DNA of 55,337 nucleotides from an uncultured Planctomycetia bacterium. GTDB taxonomy: Bacteria; Planctomycetota; Phycisphaerae; FEN-1346; JAACEH01. The notes beneath the pieces are model-generated. The model searched no databases. It saw nothing but the letters and a program-made list of their open reading frames with translations, and was not told where the DNA came from. Position 1 is the first letter of the stretch, and each line of letters begins with the position of its first letter. Below, piece by piece: positions 1 to 8,055 of the stretch. A program made the position numbers and the translations under genes. The stretch lies in the NCBI GenBank assembly GCA_903929765.1, contig CAIYVX010000004.1, forward strand, positions 1 to 55,337, given 5' to 3'.

Positions 1-186
1 CCGAAGCTCCAGGAACTGAAGCTGGAGGGCCGTCGGGCGGTGGTTTATTCGCCGCTTGATCTGACCTGCGGGCTGGACGGTCACGATTGCGCGTATTGTC
101 AGGGTCCGGTGCGGAACGATGCGCTGAAGATGGCGGCGAATATCCTGCTTCTGGCGTTGCCGGCGGAGGCGGGAATGCAAAATTAA
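1..186 (+). CDS. DUF4159 family protein, C-terminal end (5' truncated)
   Basis: An open frame runs from the first base to a TAA at 184-186 and gives 61 residues. The segment with AVVYSPLDLTCGLDGH followed by DALKMAANILL resembles the conserved C-terminus of DUF4159 proteins, which are common in Planctomycetota and often sit near MoxR/DUF58 gene sets. The function is not established; an exported or membrane-associated role is usual for the family. The last three residues, MQN, and the stop codon lie in the first units of the heptad array that follows, so the array has probably replaced or extended the original C-terminus. The start lies outside the window. Confidence 0.7.
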   Translation, partial: PKLQELKLEGRRAVVYSPLDLTCGLDGHDCAYCQGPVRNDALKMAANILLLALPAEAGMQN

Positions 187-222
187 AAATTAAAAATTAA
201 AAATTAAAAATGAAAAATTAAA
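175..222. repeat. Heptad array 1 (ATTAAAA type)
   Basis: There are six or more tandem 7-mers, mainly ATTAAAA with ATGCAAA and ATGAAAA variants. The array begins inside the end of the DUF4159 gene and supplies its stop codon. Confidence 0.85.
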
Positions 223-269
223 AGATGAAAAAGAAACGGCGTGCGGTGGTGTGAGCGCGGGTTGGTATT

Positions 270-302
270 CGCACGGTCGGGCAAAGCCGACCGTGGCACA
301 GT
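270..302. repeat. Hairpin element, GTGGCAC tail
   Basis: A perfect 9-bp stem (272-280 with 287-295) has the loop GCAAAG and is followed by GCAC. The same frame with a different stem occurs at 17121-17151. It lies just downstream of the ilvE stop on the minus strand. No T run follows, so a rho-independent terminator is not supported. Confidence 0.7.
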
Positions 303-324
303 CCATTTCATACATCACATATTG

Positions 325-1188
325 CTACGCGCTGCGGATGCGTTTGTGGAAGGCGGCCATGATTTCGGTGGTCACGGGTCCGACGGCGCCGCTGCCGACG
401 GGGCGACCGTCGATGCGGGCCACGGGGATGACCTCGGCGGCGGTGCCGGTGAGGAAGCATTCGTCGGCGGCGTAGAGATCGTAGCGAGTGAGGGTGGTTT
501 CGTGGACGGGGCGACGGAGTTCGCCGCAGATGTCGATGACCTCTTCGCGGGTGATGCCGCCGAGTCCGCCGGAGGCGAGGTCGGGCGTCGAGACTTTTCC
601 CTGACGAACGAGGAAGACGTTGTCGCCGGTGGCTTCGGCGACGAAGCCGAGGTGGTTGAGCATGATGGTTTCGGCGGCGCCGGCGTCGAGGCCTTCGATC
701 TTGGCCAGGATGTTGTTGAGGTAGTTCATGCTTTTGATGCGCGGGCTGAGGGCGGCGGGGTGGTTGCGGATGGTGGCTCCGGTGATGACGTCGAGGCCCT
801 TCTGGAAGGCTTCTGGCGGATAGAGGGCGATGGTGTCGGCGATGATGATGACCTGCGGTTCCTGGCAGGTGAAGGGGTTCAGGCCGAGCGAACCGACGCC
901 GCGCGTGACGAGGAGGCGGACGTAGCCTTCCTTGAGGTCGGCGTTGGCGGCGAGGGTCTGGCGGACGGCCTGGTCCAATTCGCCGGGCGTGAGGGGAATG
1001 TGGAGGCGAATGGCGGCGGCGGAGTCGTAGAGGCGGCGGGTGTGTTTGTCGAGTCGGAAGGGTTTTCCGCCGTAGATGCGGATGCCCTCGAAGACGCCGT
1101 CGCCGTAGAGGAAGCCGTGGTCGAAGACGCTGACGCGGGCCTCGCGGGCGGGGACAAGCTTGCCGGACATATAGATAACGCGATCCAT
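325..1188 (-). CDS. ilvE: Branched-chain amino acid aminotransferase
   Basis: This 287-residue fold-type IV PLP transaminase transfers the amino group between Leu/Ile/Val and 2-oxoglutarate in the cytoplasm. Visible family marks are the N-terminal VFDHGFLYGDGVFEG segment (residues 21-35), the PLP lysine K152 in IKSMNYLNN, and E185 in VAEATGDNVF, which contacts the PLP pyridine nitrogen in the family. The length is normal for IlvE/DAAT-like enzymes. D-amino acid aminotransferase and aminodeoxychorismate lyase share the fold, but the KSMNYLNN context favours a branched-chain enzyme. It starts 4 bp after the lolD stop, so it is the last gene of the lysS-lol transcription unit. Confidence 0.88.
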   Translation of the reverse strand: MDRVIYMSGKLVPAREARVSVFDHGFLYGDGVFEGIRIYGGKPFRLDKHTRRLYDSAAAIRLHIPLTPGELDQAVRQTLAANADLKEGYVRLLVTRGVGSLGLNPFTCQEPQVIIIADTIALYPPEAFQKGLDVITGATIRNHPAALSPRIKSMNYLNNILAKIEGLDAGAAETIMLNHLGFVAEATGDNVFLVRQGKVSTPDLASGGLGGITREEVIDICGELRRPVHETTLTRYDLYAADECFLTGTAAEVIPVARIDGRPVGSGAVGPVTTEIMAAFHKRIRSA

Positions 1189-1192
1189 GTGG

Positions 1193-1954
<762 letters not shown>

Positions 1955-1970
1955 GCGGCGGCCTCCGGGG

Positions 1971-2008
1971 AATTAAAAATTAAAAATGAAAAATTAAAAA
2001 TTAAAAAA
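1971..2008. repeat. Heptad array 2 (ATTAAAA type)
   Basis: About five 7-mers (ATTAAAA, ATGAAAA) lie a few bases upstream of the lolD start codon on the minus strand. As read from lolD, they fall in the leader. Confidence 0.85.
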
Positions 2009-2050
2009 GCAAAAGCAGCGGCAAGGGCGAGGCGGGAGGTGGTTGGCCTC

Positions 2051-2252
2051 AACCCCTCACCCGGCCCTGCGGGCCACCCTCTCCCAAGGGAGAGGGGTGA
2101 AGAAACGGCAACGGCTTCCGAACCAACGGTTTTCTCTTCATGGCCCGTCTGCGCCGGACCATGCCACCCAGCGGCAAGGGAGAGGGGTGAAGAAGAAGCC
2201 ACGGCAACGGAAGAAACAGCCGGACAGGGCAGAGCCCTGTCCCTACGAACGG
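2051..2252. repeat. Cluster of three or four hairpin elements between lolC and lolD
   Basis: Together with the heptad array, this fills the 318-bp lolC-lolD gap; I see no gene in it. (i) Near 2053-2106 is a GGCCC/GGGCC hairpin followed by CTCTCCC-AA-GGGAGAG and GGTGAAGAA. (ii) Near 2138-2170 is a CATGG...CCATGCCACCC element that runs into a second copy of the AGGGAGAGGGGTGAAGAA tail near 2175-2192. (iii) 2222-2242 is a 9-bp stem GGACAGGGC/GCCCTGTCC with the tail CCTACGAACGG. The same modules recur between atp genes. Confidence 0.75.
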
Positions 2253-2272
2253 CACAAGAAACGGAAGTGGAG

Positions 2273-3718
2273 TCATTCATAGCGTAGGGCCTCCACCGGG
2301 GTCAGGCGGGCGGCGCGCCAGGCGGCGACGGAGCTGCACAGGACGGCCAGGACGACGGCGGAAACGGCGACGAGGGCGGTCTGCCAGGGGTCGACGAGGC
2401 GCGGAATGTGGTCGAGGTAATAGGCGTCGCGCGGGAAGACGTTGAAGCCGAGGACCCGCGAGAGCCAGGCCTCGATGGCGTCGATGTTGTGGATGAAGAC
2501 GAGGCCGGCCACCAGACCGGCCAGCGAGCCGAGGCCGCTGGTGGCGGCGGCATAGCCGATGAAGATGCGGGCGACGCCGCCGCTGGAGGCGCCGAGGCTT
2601 TTGAGGATGCCGATGTCGCGGGTCTTTTCCTTGACGATCATGGCCAGGATGGCCCCGATCATGAAGCCGGCGACGAGGATGATGAGGCCGAGGAGGATGA
2701 TCATGAGGGTGCGCTGAACTTCGATGACGCTGAGGATGGTGGCCTGGCGGCTTTCCCAGGTCTGGACGGACATGGTGTCGATGTTGCGGAGGGCGGGATG
2801 CTCGGCCTGGAGCTTTTGCCAGGCGTCGGAGATTGAGGCGATGGACTCCTTGGCGCGGTCGTAGTTCTTCAGGCGGACGAAAATCATCTGGGCCCGGGCC
2901 GGGCTGACGGCGCCGTCGATTTCGGTGCGGTCCATGCCGCCGAGGGCCTGGGCTTCTTCAAAGGGGATGAAGATGTTGTGACTGTCGAATTCGTAAAGCT
3001 TGCTCTTGTAATAATCGACGACGGAGAAGGCCCGCTGGTTGATTTTCGGCATGCCGGCGGTGGACTCGAAGGCTCCGGTGGACTCGACGGGCAAGGTGGT
3101 GAGGACGAGGCGGGCGCCCGGGCCGACCAGGAGGACCGAATCGTCGGGCGCGCCGATGGGCCGGACGCTGTAGTGCGGGCGATGCCAGGTGACGAGTTCG
3201 TCGCCGGGGATGCAGCCGGGTTTGACCTCGTGGCCGCGAGCCTTCAACTCGTCGGCGATCGACGGGGAAACGGCGAAACTGGGGGCGGCATCGTTGTGCT
3301 GGCGTTTGAGGTATTCGGCGAAGCGGTTGACGCGGGCGGTCTCGGCCGGGCGGATGCCGAAGATCATGCAGGGCTTGGAGAGTTTGGCCCCGGACACGCC
3401 GTTGCGATAGGCGTCGGGGCCGTCGGCGACGATGCGGACCATGCCGTAAAGCTGGACGGCGGGGGTGGCCTCGGCGATGTTGGGGTCGGCTTTGATGCGG
3501 GCGATGAAGTCGTCGTAATAGGGGAAGCCGGTGATGTCGGCCTCGACGATGATGTCGGCCAAACCGCCGCGCACCGACTGGCGGATGTCCTTGACGAAGC
3601 CGTTCATCAGGGCCAGGGTGACGACCAGGGAGCCGACGCCGAGGAAGGTGGCGATCATGGCCACTAGCGTGAGCCAGCGGCTTTTCAGGTAGCGATAGGT
3701 GAGGACGAGTCGATACAT
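2273..3718 (-). CDS. lolC: Lipoprotein-releasing ABC transporter permease (LolC/LolE family)
   Basis: This 481-residue membrane protein has one N-terminal transmembrane helix (about 17-40, followed by ALMNGFVKDI), a large periplasmic MacB-type core domain and three C-terminal FtsX-type helices (about 335-480), ending in WRAARLTPVEALRYE. That closing motif is diagnostic of the FtsX/LolC permease family. It should dimerise and work with the downstream LolD-like ATPase. Only one permease gene is present, as in LolF-type systems, so the complex may be homodimeric. The periplasmic domain is somewhat long for LolC (usual total about 400 residues). The spacer upstream holds two heptad arrays and nothing else recognisable. 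Confidence 0.85.
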   Translation of the reverse strand: MYRLVLTYRYLKSRWLTLVAMIATFLGVGSLVVTLALMNGFVKDIRQSVRGGLADIIVEADITGFPYYDDFIARIKADPNIAEATPAVQLYGMVRIVADGPDAYRNGVSGAKLSKPCMIFGIRPAETARVNRFAEYLKRQHNDAAPSFAVSPSIADELKARGHEVKPGCIPGDELVTWHRPHYSVRPIGAPDDSVLLVGPGARLVLTTLPVESTGAFESTAGMPKINQRAFSVVDYYKSKLYEFDSHNIFIPFEEAQALGGMDRTEIDGAVSPARAQMIFVRLKNYDRAKESIASISDAWQKLQAEHPALRNIDTMSVQTWESRQATILSVIEVQRTLMIILLGLIILVAGFMIGAILAMIVKEKTRDIGILKSLGASSGGVARIFIGYAAATSGLGSLAGLVAGLVFIHNIDAIEAWLSRVLGFNVFPRDAYYLDHIPRLVDPWQTALVAVSAVVLAVLCSSVAAWRAARLTPVEALRYE

Positions 3719-3720
3719 AG

Positions 3721-3846
3721 AATTAAAAATTCAAAATTAAAAATTAAAAATTAACGGCAAAAGAAAAAGAGTTCGACGGCGTCAGGATGATCGGCAGCGA
3801 CAAGAAAATTAAAAGTTCAAAATTAAAAATTAAAAATTAACGGCAA
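3721..3846. repeat. Two heptad arrays (3 and 4) flanking a short spacer
   Basis: Arrays at about 3721-3755 and 3806-3842 both end in ATTAACGGCAAAA. The variants include ATTCAAA. The matching ends suggest that the stretch in between (about 3756-3805) was duplicated together with its array. Confidence 0.8.
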
Positions 3847-3867
3847 AAAACGGCCCAATACGAATCG

Positions 3868-4278
3868 TCAGTTTCCGGTGTTTCGTCGCGTGCTGACGAT
3901 AATCGCGCCAAGGATCCGGGCGAGTTCGTTTGCTTCTTTGAGCAGGGCGACGCTTTCGTCCTCCAGGTTAGGAAATTTTTTTGAATCACGCAAGAGCCGA
4001 AGCCAATAGCCGGTCTCGCGGGCTTCTTTCAAGGCTATGGTGCATTTGCAGGCGAAGTCGGCTCGCGATTGCCCGGCCTGGGCTTCCTCCAGATTGGCCC
4101 CAACCGAAGTGGCGGCCCGGAACAACTGGCGGCTCAATTGCCAGCCGAGGCCGGGCGTAACATTGAGGTGGTCGCAAAGGTGCATGGCATCAAGGGAGAA
4201 CCTGTAGGTTCTAGGAAGAATATCGCCTTTCGCCGTCGAGGATCGCCCTGATGATGCTCTTAATTTTTCATTTTTCAT
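3868..4278 (-). CDS. Four-helix-bundle protein (rRNA-IVS / S23 family)
   Basis: This 136-residue protein carries the family pattern: TYRFSLDAM near the N-terminus, LSRQLFRAATSVGANLEEAQAGQSRADFACKCTIALKEARETGYWLRLL, then a C-terminal helix. Members form small four-helix bundles; they were first noticed in intervening sequences of 23S rRNA genes and are common in Bacteroidetes, Planctomycetota and candidate phyla. The function is unknown. The only in-frame ATG lies inside a heptad array, so the first residues MKNEKL are repeat-encoded; a non-ATG start further in is possible. It stands alone between lysS and lolC, with no rRNA nearby. Confidence 0.78.
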   Translation of the reverse strand: MKNEKLRASSGRSSTAKGDILPRTYRFSLDAMHLCDHLNVTPGLGWQLSRQLFRAATSVGANLEEAQAGQSRADFACKCTIALKEARETGYWLRLLRDSKKFPNLEDESVALLKEANELARILGAIIVSTRRNTGN

Positions 4279-4298
4279 TTTTAATTTTGCATTTTCCT
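4260..4298. repeat. Heptad array 5 (inverse orientation)
   Basis: On the plus strand this reads TTTTAAT/TTTTCAT/TTTGCAT heptads, the complement of the other arrays. It fills the lysS to four-helix-bundle junction and provides the ATG used by the downstream gene. Confidence 0.85.
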
Positions 4299-4301
4299 CG
4301 C

Positions 4302-5735
4302 TTACGGGCGCAGGAGCGGGAAGAGGATGACGTCGCGGATGCTGGGCGAGGCGGTGAGGAGCATGACGACGCGGTCGATGCCGACGCCGAGGCCGCCGGC
4401 GGGCGGCATGCCCTGTTTGAGGGCGGTCAGGAAGTCCTCATCGAGGATGCGCATGGTTTCGCCTTCGACCTCGCCCTTCAATTGCTGGCGGAAATTGGCT
4501 TCCTGGACGGCGGGGTCGTTCAGCTCGGTGTAGGCGTTGGCGATTTCCATGCCGGCGACGTAGGCCTCGAAACGCAGGGCGATGTTCGGATCGTCGGGAT
4601 GGCGGCGCGTCAGGGGGCAGAGGGCGGCCGGGTAGTCCTTGACGAAGGTCGGTTGGATTAATTTTTCTTCGACCGTGGCTTCGAAGAGATTCTGGATGAC
4701 CACGGCGATGTCCTTGTTGGCTTCGGCCTGGCCGAGGGCGCGGGCTTTGGCGCGGACGGCCGGCTCGTCGGCCATGGCGACGCCGGCGTGTTCCTGGAGC
4801 AGTTCGGCGTAGGTGGCGCGGCGCCAAGGTGGGGCGTAATTGATTTCGAGGTCGCGGAAGGGGAGGGTCATGGAGCCGCAGACTTCCAGGGCGGCGCCGG
4901 CGACGAGACGTTCGGTGATGGCCATCATGTCTTCGTAGTCGGCGTAGGCCTGGTAGAGTTCCATCATGGTGAACTCGGGGTTGTGGCGGGTGGAGATGCC
5001 CTCGTTGCGGAAATTGCGGTTGATCTCGAAGACTTTTTCCAGGCCGCCGACGAGGAGCCGCTTGAGATAAAGCTCCGGGCTGATGCGGAGGAAGAGGTCG
5101 AGGTCGAGGGCGTTGTGGTGCGTGGTGAAGGGGCGGGCGGCAGCGCCGCCGTACTGGGTCTGCATCATGGGCGTTTCGACTTCGAGGAAGCCCCACTCGT
5201 CGAGGATGCGGCGGAAATGGGCGATGATGCGGCTGCGCTTGAGGAAGGTCTGGCGGACTTCCAAGTTGGCGAAAAGATCGACGTAGCGCTGGCGGTAGCG
5301 CATTTCGACATCGGCCAGGCCGTGCCACTTTTCCGGCGGCGGGAGGAGGGATTTGCAGAGCACGTCGAGTTTTTTGACGAGGATGGTCAGTTCACCGGTC
5401 TTGGTGACGAAGAGCTTTCCGGCGACGCCGACGATGTCGCCGAGGTCGAGTTGCTTGAAGATATCGAATTGTGGGCCGAGTTCGTCACGGTTGAAACAGA
5501 CCTGAATGCGGCCGGTCTGGTCGACGACATCGGCGAAGGCGAGCTTGCCGAACTTGCGCATGGCCAGGAGGCGTCCGGCGGCGACGGCTTCGGCGCTTTC
5601 GCCCTGGGCGGCGAATTTTTCGCGGATCTGGGCGGCAGACTCGGCGTCGGCGAAACGGTGGCCGTAGGGATCGACGCCGAGGGCGACCAGGGCGTCGAGT
5701 TTCTTTTTACGCTCTAACTCAAATTGGCTGCTCAT
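4302..5735 (-). CDS. lysS: Lysyl-tRNA synthetase, class II
   Basis: This 477-residue enzyme charges tRNA-Lys in the cytoplasm. An N-terminal OB-fold anticodon-binding domain (about 55-150, GKLAFADVVDQTGRIQVCF) is followed by the class II catalytic core. Motif 2 is seen in the FRNEGISTRHNPEFTMMELYQ region, and motif 3 as GLGVGIDRVVMLL near the C-terminus, with SIRDVILFPLLRP closing the protein. The length is slightly short of the usual 490-510 residues. The start is supported by GAGGA a few bases upstream on the minus strand. It is the promoter-proximal gene of the lysS-lol-ilvE unit and is divergent from the atp operon. Confidence 0.93.
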   Translation of the reverse strand: MSSQFELERKKKLDALVALGVDPYGHRFADAESAAQIREKFAAQGESAEAVAAGRLLAMRKFGKLAFADVVDQTGRIQVCFNRDELGPQFDIFKQLDLGDIVGVAGKLFVTKTGELTILVKKLDVLCKSLLPPPEKWHGLADVEMRYRQRYVDLFANLEVRQTFLKRSRIIAHFRRILDEWGFLEVETPMMQTQYGGAAARPFTTHHNALDLDLFLRISPELYLKRLLVGGLEKVFEINRNFRNEGISTRHNPEFTMMELYQAYADYEDMMAITERLVAGAALEVCGSMTLPFRDLEINYAPPWRRATYAELLQEHAGVAMADEPAVRAKARALGQAEANKDIAVVIQNLFEATVEEKLIQPTFVKDYPAALCPLTRRHPDDPNIALRFEAYVAGMEIANAYTELNDPAVQEANFRQQLKGEVEGETMRILDEDFLTALKQGMPPAGGLGVGIDRVVMLLTASPSIRDVILFPLLRP

Positions 5736-6038
5736 GGGAGTCCTCGTAGCGGCTGCGGACTAAGGCACCGTTTTATTATGTCGGGTCTGTTGACCCGACC
5801 TACATAACGGTAAACACTGAAGGATATCCGGGGGCTGGCGGATGGTCAAGAAAATCCCCGGCAAGGAGTTCTGTTAAGCCGAAAACAAAAAAAGCTTGTT
5901 TTCTGTACTGAAATTCGTTAACACGGTGGGTCTGTGAGGCCGATAAACACGTAAGAGGCGTTGCCGGGCGGAGGATGGTGCGCCGTTGGCGACGATAAAG
6001 GCCTCTGGAAGAGCCGTACGGTCAGACGCGGACCTGCC
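5736..6038. other. Divergent lysS / atp intergenic region
   Basis: This 303-bp region separates lysS (minus) from the atp operon (plus) and should hold both promoters. I see a hairpin at 5780-5799 with the CCTACATAACGG tail, and an 8-bp stem GAAAACAA/TTGTTTTC around 5880-5902. There is a weak sigma70-like candidate, TTGTTT, 17 bases, TAACAC, near 5894-5922. No gene is convincing; the in-frame extension of the first atp ORF back to 5961 lacks family similarity. Confidence 0.5.
5778..5810. repeat. Hairpin element, CCTACATAACGG tail
   Basis: An 8-bp stem GTCGGGTC/GACCCGAC (5780-5787 with 5792-5799) has the loop TGTT and is followed by the CCTACATAACGG tail also seen at 8032-8044. Confidence 0.7.
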
Positions 6039-6263
6039 ATGCCAGGTGACGACGAGGAATTGCGGACTGGGCGCCGGTTGGCGCGAGCCATGGTTGTCAT
6101 TACGGCCCTGCCCCTGGTCGTCATGGGATTTTTCTTCCTGGGCCTCTACCTCGACAAGAAATTCGGCACGACGCCGTGGTTGATGGGAGTTTGTCTGGTG
6201 CTGGCCCTCGCCGGGGCCGGGTACCAGGCGTATCGAGTGTTCAGCAAGGTTCTGAAGGATTAG
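6039..6263 (+). CDS. atpZ: AtpZ/AtpI-type small membrane protein, first gene of the ATP synthase operon
   Basis: This is a 74-residue protein read from the ATG at 6039; an in-frame upstream ATG at 5961 adds 26 residues without family character. Two hydrophobic helices are visible: MVVITALPLVVMGFFFLGLYL, then PWLMGVCLVLALAGAGYQAYRVF. The first is followed by DKKFGTTPW, the typical AtpZ/F0F1-assembly small-subunit pattern. Such proteins are thought to assist c-ring assembly or Mg2+ handling. The stop is 4 bp before the next start. The exact start is uncertain because no strong ribosome binding site precedes either ATG. Confidence 0.65.
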   Translation: MPGDDEELRTGRRLARAMVVITALPLVVMGFFFLGLYLDKKFGTTPWLMGVCLVLALAGAGYQAYRVFSKVLKD

Positions 6264-6267
6264 GCCC

Positions 6268-6711
6268 ATGACCCAGGGTCCAGAAAACCAAGCGCTCCCA
6301 GACCTCCGGGTGCTCGAGGAGTTTCAGTCCAGCGTTCGGCGGCTGGCGCTGGGGATTTGGACATTGGCCTTGCTGGCGGCGGTGATCATTTCGCACGGCT
6401 CGTGGGCGGTGGCGATTGGCATGGCCCTGGGCGGCGGCGCTTCGATGGCGGCATTCACATTCAAAGTCTGGCTGCTGCGGCGTTTGGCGGCGGACCCCAG
6501 TTCGGCGGGGCGGATGACCTTTATCGGTTTCGGCCGGTACCTGATCTGGCTGGCCTTCCTGTCGCCGGCGATCTGGCTGGGCTGGAAGGGCGACCGGACT
6601 TATGTGGTCGCCGCCCTGGCGACGTTGCCGCTGGCGAGCGTGGCCCTGCTGATTCAGGCCTACCGGACGTCGCGGGCGGTGAAGGCGGGCGAGACGGAAA
6701 TTAAAAATTAA
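6268..6711 (+). CDS. atpI: ATP synthase protein I (AtpI-like)
   Basis: This 147-residue protein has four hydrophobic segments (about 29-48, 50-70, 85-105 and 110-130), the usual AtpI topology. It resembles the ATP synthase I family by position and pattern rather than by a strict motif. AtpI acts in assembly of the c-ring. The final residues, EIKN, and the stop are encoded by the first units of a heptad array. It sits between atpZ and atpB in the expected order. Confidence 0.7.
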   Translation: MTQGPENQALPDLRVLEEFQSSVRRLALGIWTLALLAAVIISHGSWAVAIGMALGGGASMAAFTFKVWLLRRLAADPSSAGRMTFIGFGRYLIWLAFLSPAIWLGWKGDRTYVVAALATLPLASVALLIQAYRTSRAVKAGETEIKN

Positions 6712-6737
6712 AAATGCAAAATTAAAAATTAAAAAGT
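6700..6737. repeat. Heptad array 6
   Basis: Five 7-mers (ATTAAAA, ATGCAAA) begin inside the last codons of atpI and supply its stop. Confidence 0.85.
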
Positions 6738-6765
6738 AACGGCAACAACAGAAAAAGAAACGGCG

Positions 6766-6790
6766 TCCCCCAGCAATGCTGGGGGCTTCA
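6766..6790. repeat. Hairpin element CCCCCAGC/GCTGGGGG
   Basis: An 8-bp perfect stem (6767-6774 with 6778-6785) has the loop AAT and is followed by CTTCAAAAG. A near copy lies at 11410-11437, upstream of atpA. Confidence 0.75.
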
Positions 6791-6862
6791 AAAGAAGAAG
6801 AAGTGACGGCACCGGTGCAGGATGTTCCGGTGACTCAGGGGCATGAGGCCCGTAAGAAGTAA
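6776..6862 (+). CDS. Possible 28-codon ORF before atpB
   Basis: An ATG inside the hairpin element opens a 28-residue frame (MLGASKEEEVTAP...GHEARKK) that stops 11 bp before the atpB start. The product is charged, with no hydrophobic segment. I know no family for it. It could be a leader peptide coupling translation to atpB, or an accident of repeat-derived sequence; there is no clear ribosome binding site. Confidence 0.2.
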   Translation: MLGASKEEEVTAPVQDVPVTQGHEARKK

Positions 6863-6873
6863 AGAATTGGATT

Positions 6874-7911
6874 ATGGAAGATATCGCCCCAAGCCTGCCG
6901 CACCAGCTCGTCACTGTGCCGGGTGGGATGCCGCTGACCTACCAGTACGCGACGATCTTCATGGCCATTTGCGTCGTGGCGCTGCTGACGCTGATGAGCC
7001 TGGCCTGGACGCGGCGCGTTAAGATGATACCCGGTCGCGGGCAGGCGGTGCTGGAGTTGGCGGTTTCGGCCCTGCGCGATCTGTGCTACGCCACGATGGG
7101 GCCGAAAGAGGGGCGGGCTTACCTGCCGCTGATCGGGACGATTTTCCTGTTCGTCTGGGTCTCGAATATGTTTGTGCTGATTCCGACGGCGGAGATTTTC
7201 AAGGCTCTGACCGGGCGCAGCGATCTGTACCTGCCGCTGTTCGGCCACACGTTGATTATTCCCGGGGTGCAGGAACCCTCGCGGAACGTCAATTTTCCGT
7301 GGGGGCTGGGGATCATGGTGTTTTTCGTCATGCACGTCAGCGCGGTTCTGAAGAAGGGGCCGGCGCACTATTTCAACGAATATTTTACGCCGCACTTCGG
7401 GATGATCCGCTGGCGTCTGGACAAGCCGGGGATTCGTTTTCTGGCGGCGGCGATTTTTGCCGTGGTCTGGGGCGGCATCGCCTTCTTTGTAGCGTGGGCG
7501 TTTGGCGGTTCGAACTTGGTCAAGGCGGCGGCCGGGGCGGGGATGGGGATTTTCTCGCTGATCTGGTGCCTGGTGCGGCTGTCGCACAAGCCGAAGATGG
7601 TGGGGATTCCGAACGTGTTGATCCTGCCGCTGAACGTGATCGGCAAGGGCGCGGAGATACTGTCGATGTGTTTCCGGTTGTTCGGAAATATTTTCGGCGG
7701 CGCGGTGATTATCACGCTGCTGAGCGGCATGACCCGGCAGATCGGGTTGCCTTTGATTTTGCAGGGATTTATCGGGGTGTTTACGGGAACGATTCAGGCC
7801 TTCGTCTTCACGATGCTGTCGCTGACGTACATTGCGGTGGAGATTGGCGCGGGTCAGGAAGAGGAAGCTGAGGAGCACGAAGAAGAAGTCGCGGCGGAAG
7901 GGAAAAGTTAA
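6874..7911 (+). CDS. atpB: F-type ATP synthase subunit a, with an insertion
   Basis: This 345-residue protein forms the stator half-channels for ion flow. The essential arginine is R268 in SMCFRLFGNIFGG, and the final helix has Q308 in GTIQAFVFTMLSLTYI, both as expected. Usually the segment equivalent to YFNEYFTP (167-173) is followed at once by the LPLN motif. Here about 70 extra residues (173-245) intervene, with two hydrophobic stretches at about 189-210 and 216-235. The C-terminus is very acidic (EEEAEEHEEEVAAEGKS). An in-frame ATG at 6874 lies after a weak AAGAAG site. The insertion is in frame and has normal composition, so it is not a frameshift artefact. Confidence 0.92.
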   Translation: MEDIAPSLPHQLVTVPGGMPLTYQYATIFMAICVVALLTLMSLAWTRRVKMIPGRGQAVLELAVSALRDLCYATMGPKEGRAYLPLIGTIFLFVWVSNMFVLIPTAEIFKALTGRSDLYLPLFGHTLIIPGVQEPSRNVNFPWGLGIMVFFVMHVSAVLKKGPAHYFNEYFTPHFGMIRWRLDKPGIRFLAAAIFAVVWGGIAFFVAWAFGGSNLVKAAAGAGMGIFSLIWCLVRLSHKPKMVGIPNVLILPLNVIGKGAEILSMCFRLFGNIFGGAVIITLLSGMTRQIGLPLILQGFIGVFTGTIQAFVFTMLSLTYIAVEIGAGQEEEAEEHEEEVAAEGKS

Positions 7912-7947
7912 AAATTAAAAATTCAAAATTAAAAATGAAAAATTAGA
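7909..7947. repeat. Heptad array 7
   Basis: There are five 7-mers (ATTAAAA, ATTCAAA, ATGAAAA, ATTAGAA). The array starts at the atpB stop codon TAA (7909-7911). Confidence 0.85.
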
Positions 7948-8009
7948 AGAGAAAAGAAAAAGAAAAAGTAGAAACGGCCACACCAAGCGGAAAACGGCAG
8001 TTTACTGCG

Positions 8010-8044
8010 GCGGCTGCAAACGACGCATCCGCCCTACATAACGG
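8010..8044. repeat. Weak hairpin element with CCTACATAACGG tail
   Basis: An imperfect GCGGC.../...GCATCCGC stem is followed by CCTACATAACGG, the tail of the element at 5778-5810. It lies 11 bp before the fused c-subunit gene. Confidence 0.4.
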
Positions 8045-8055
8045 CGAATAGGAAT

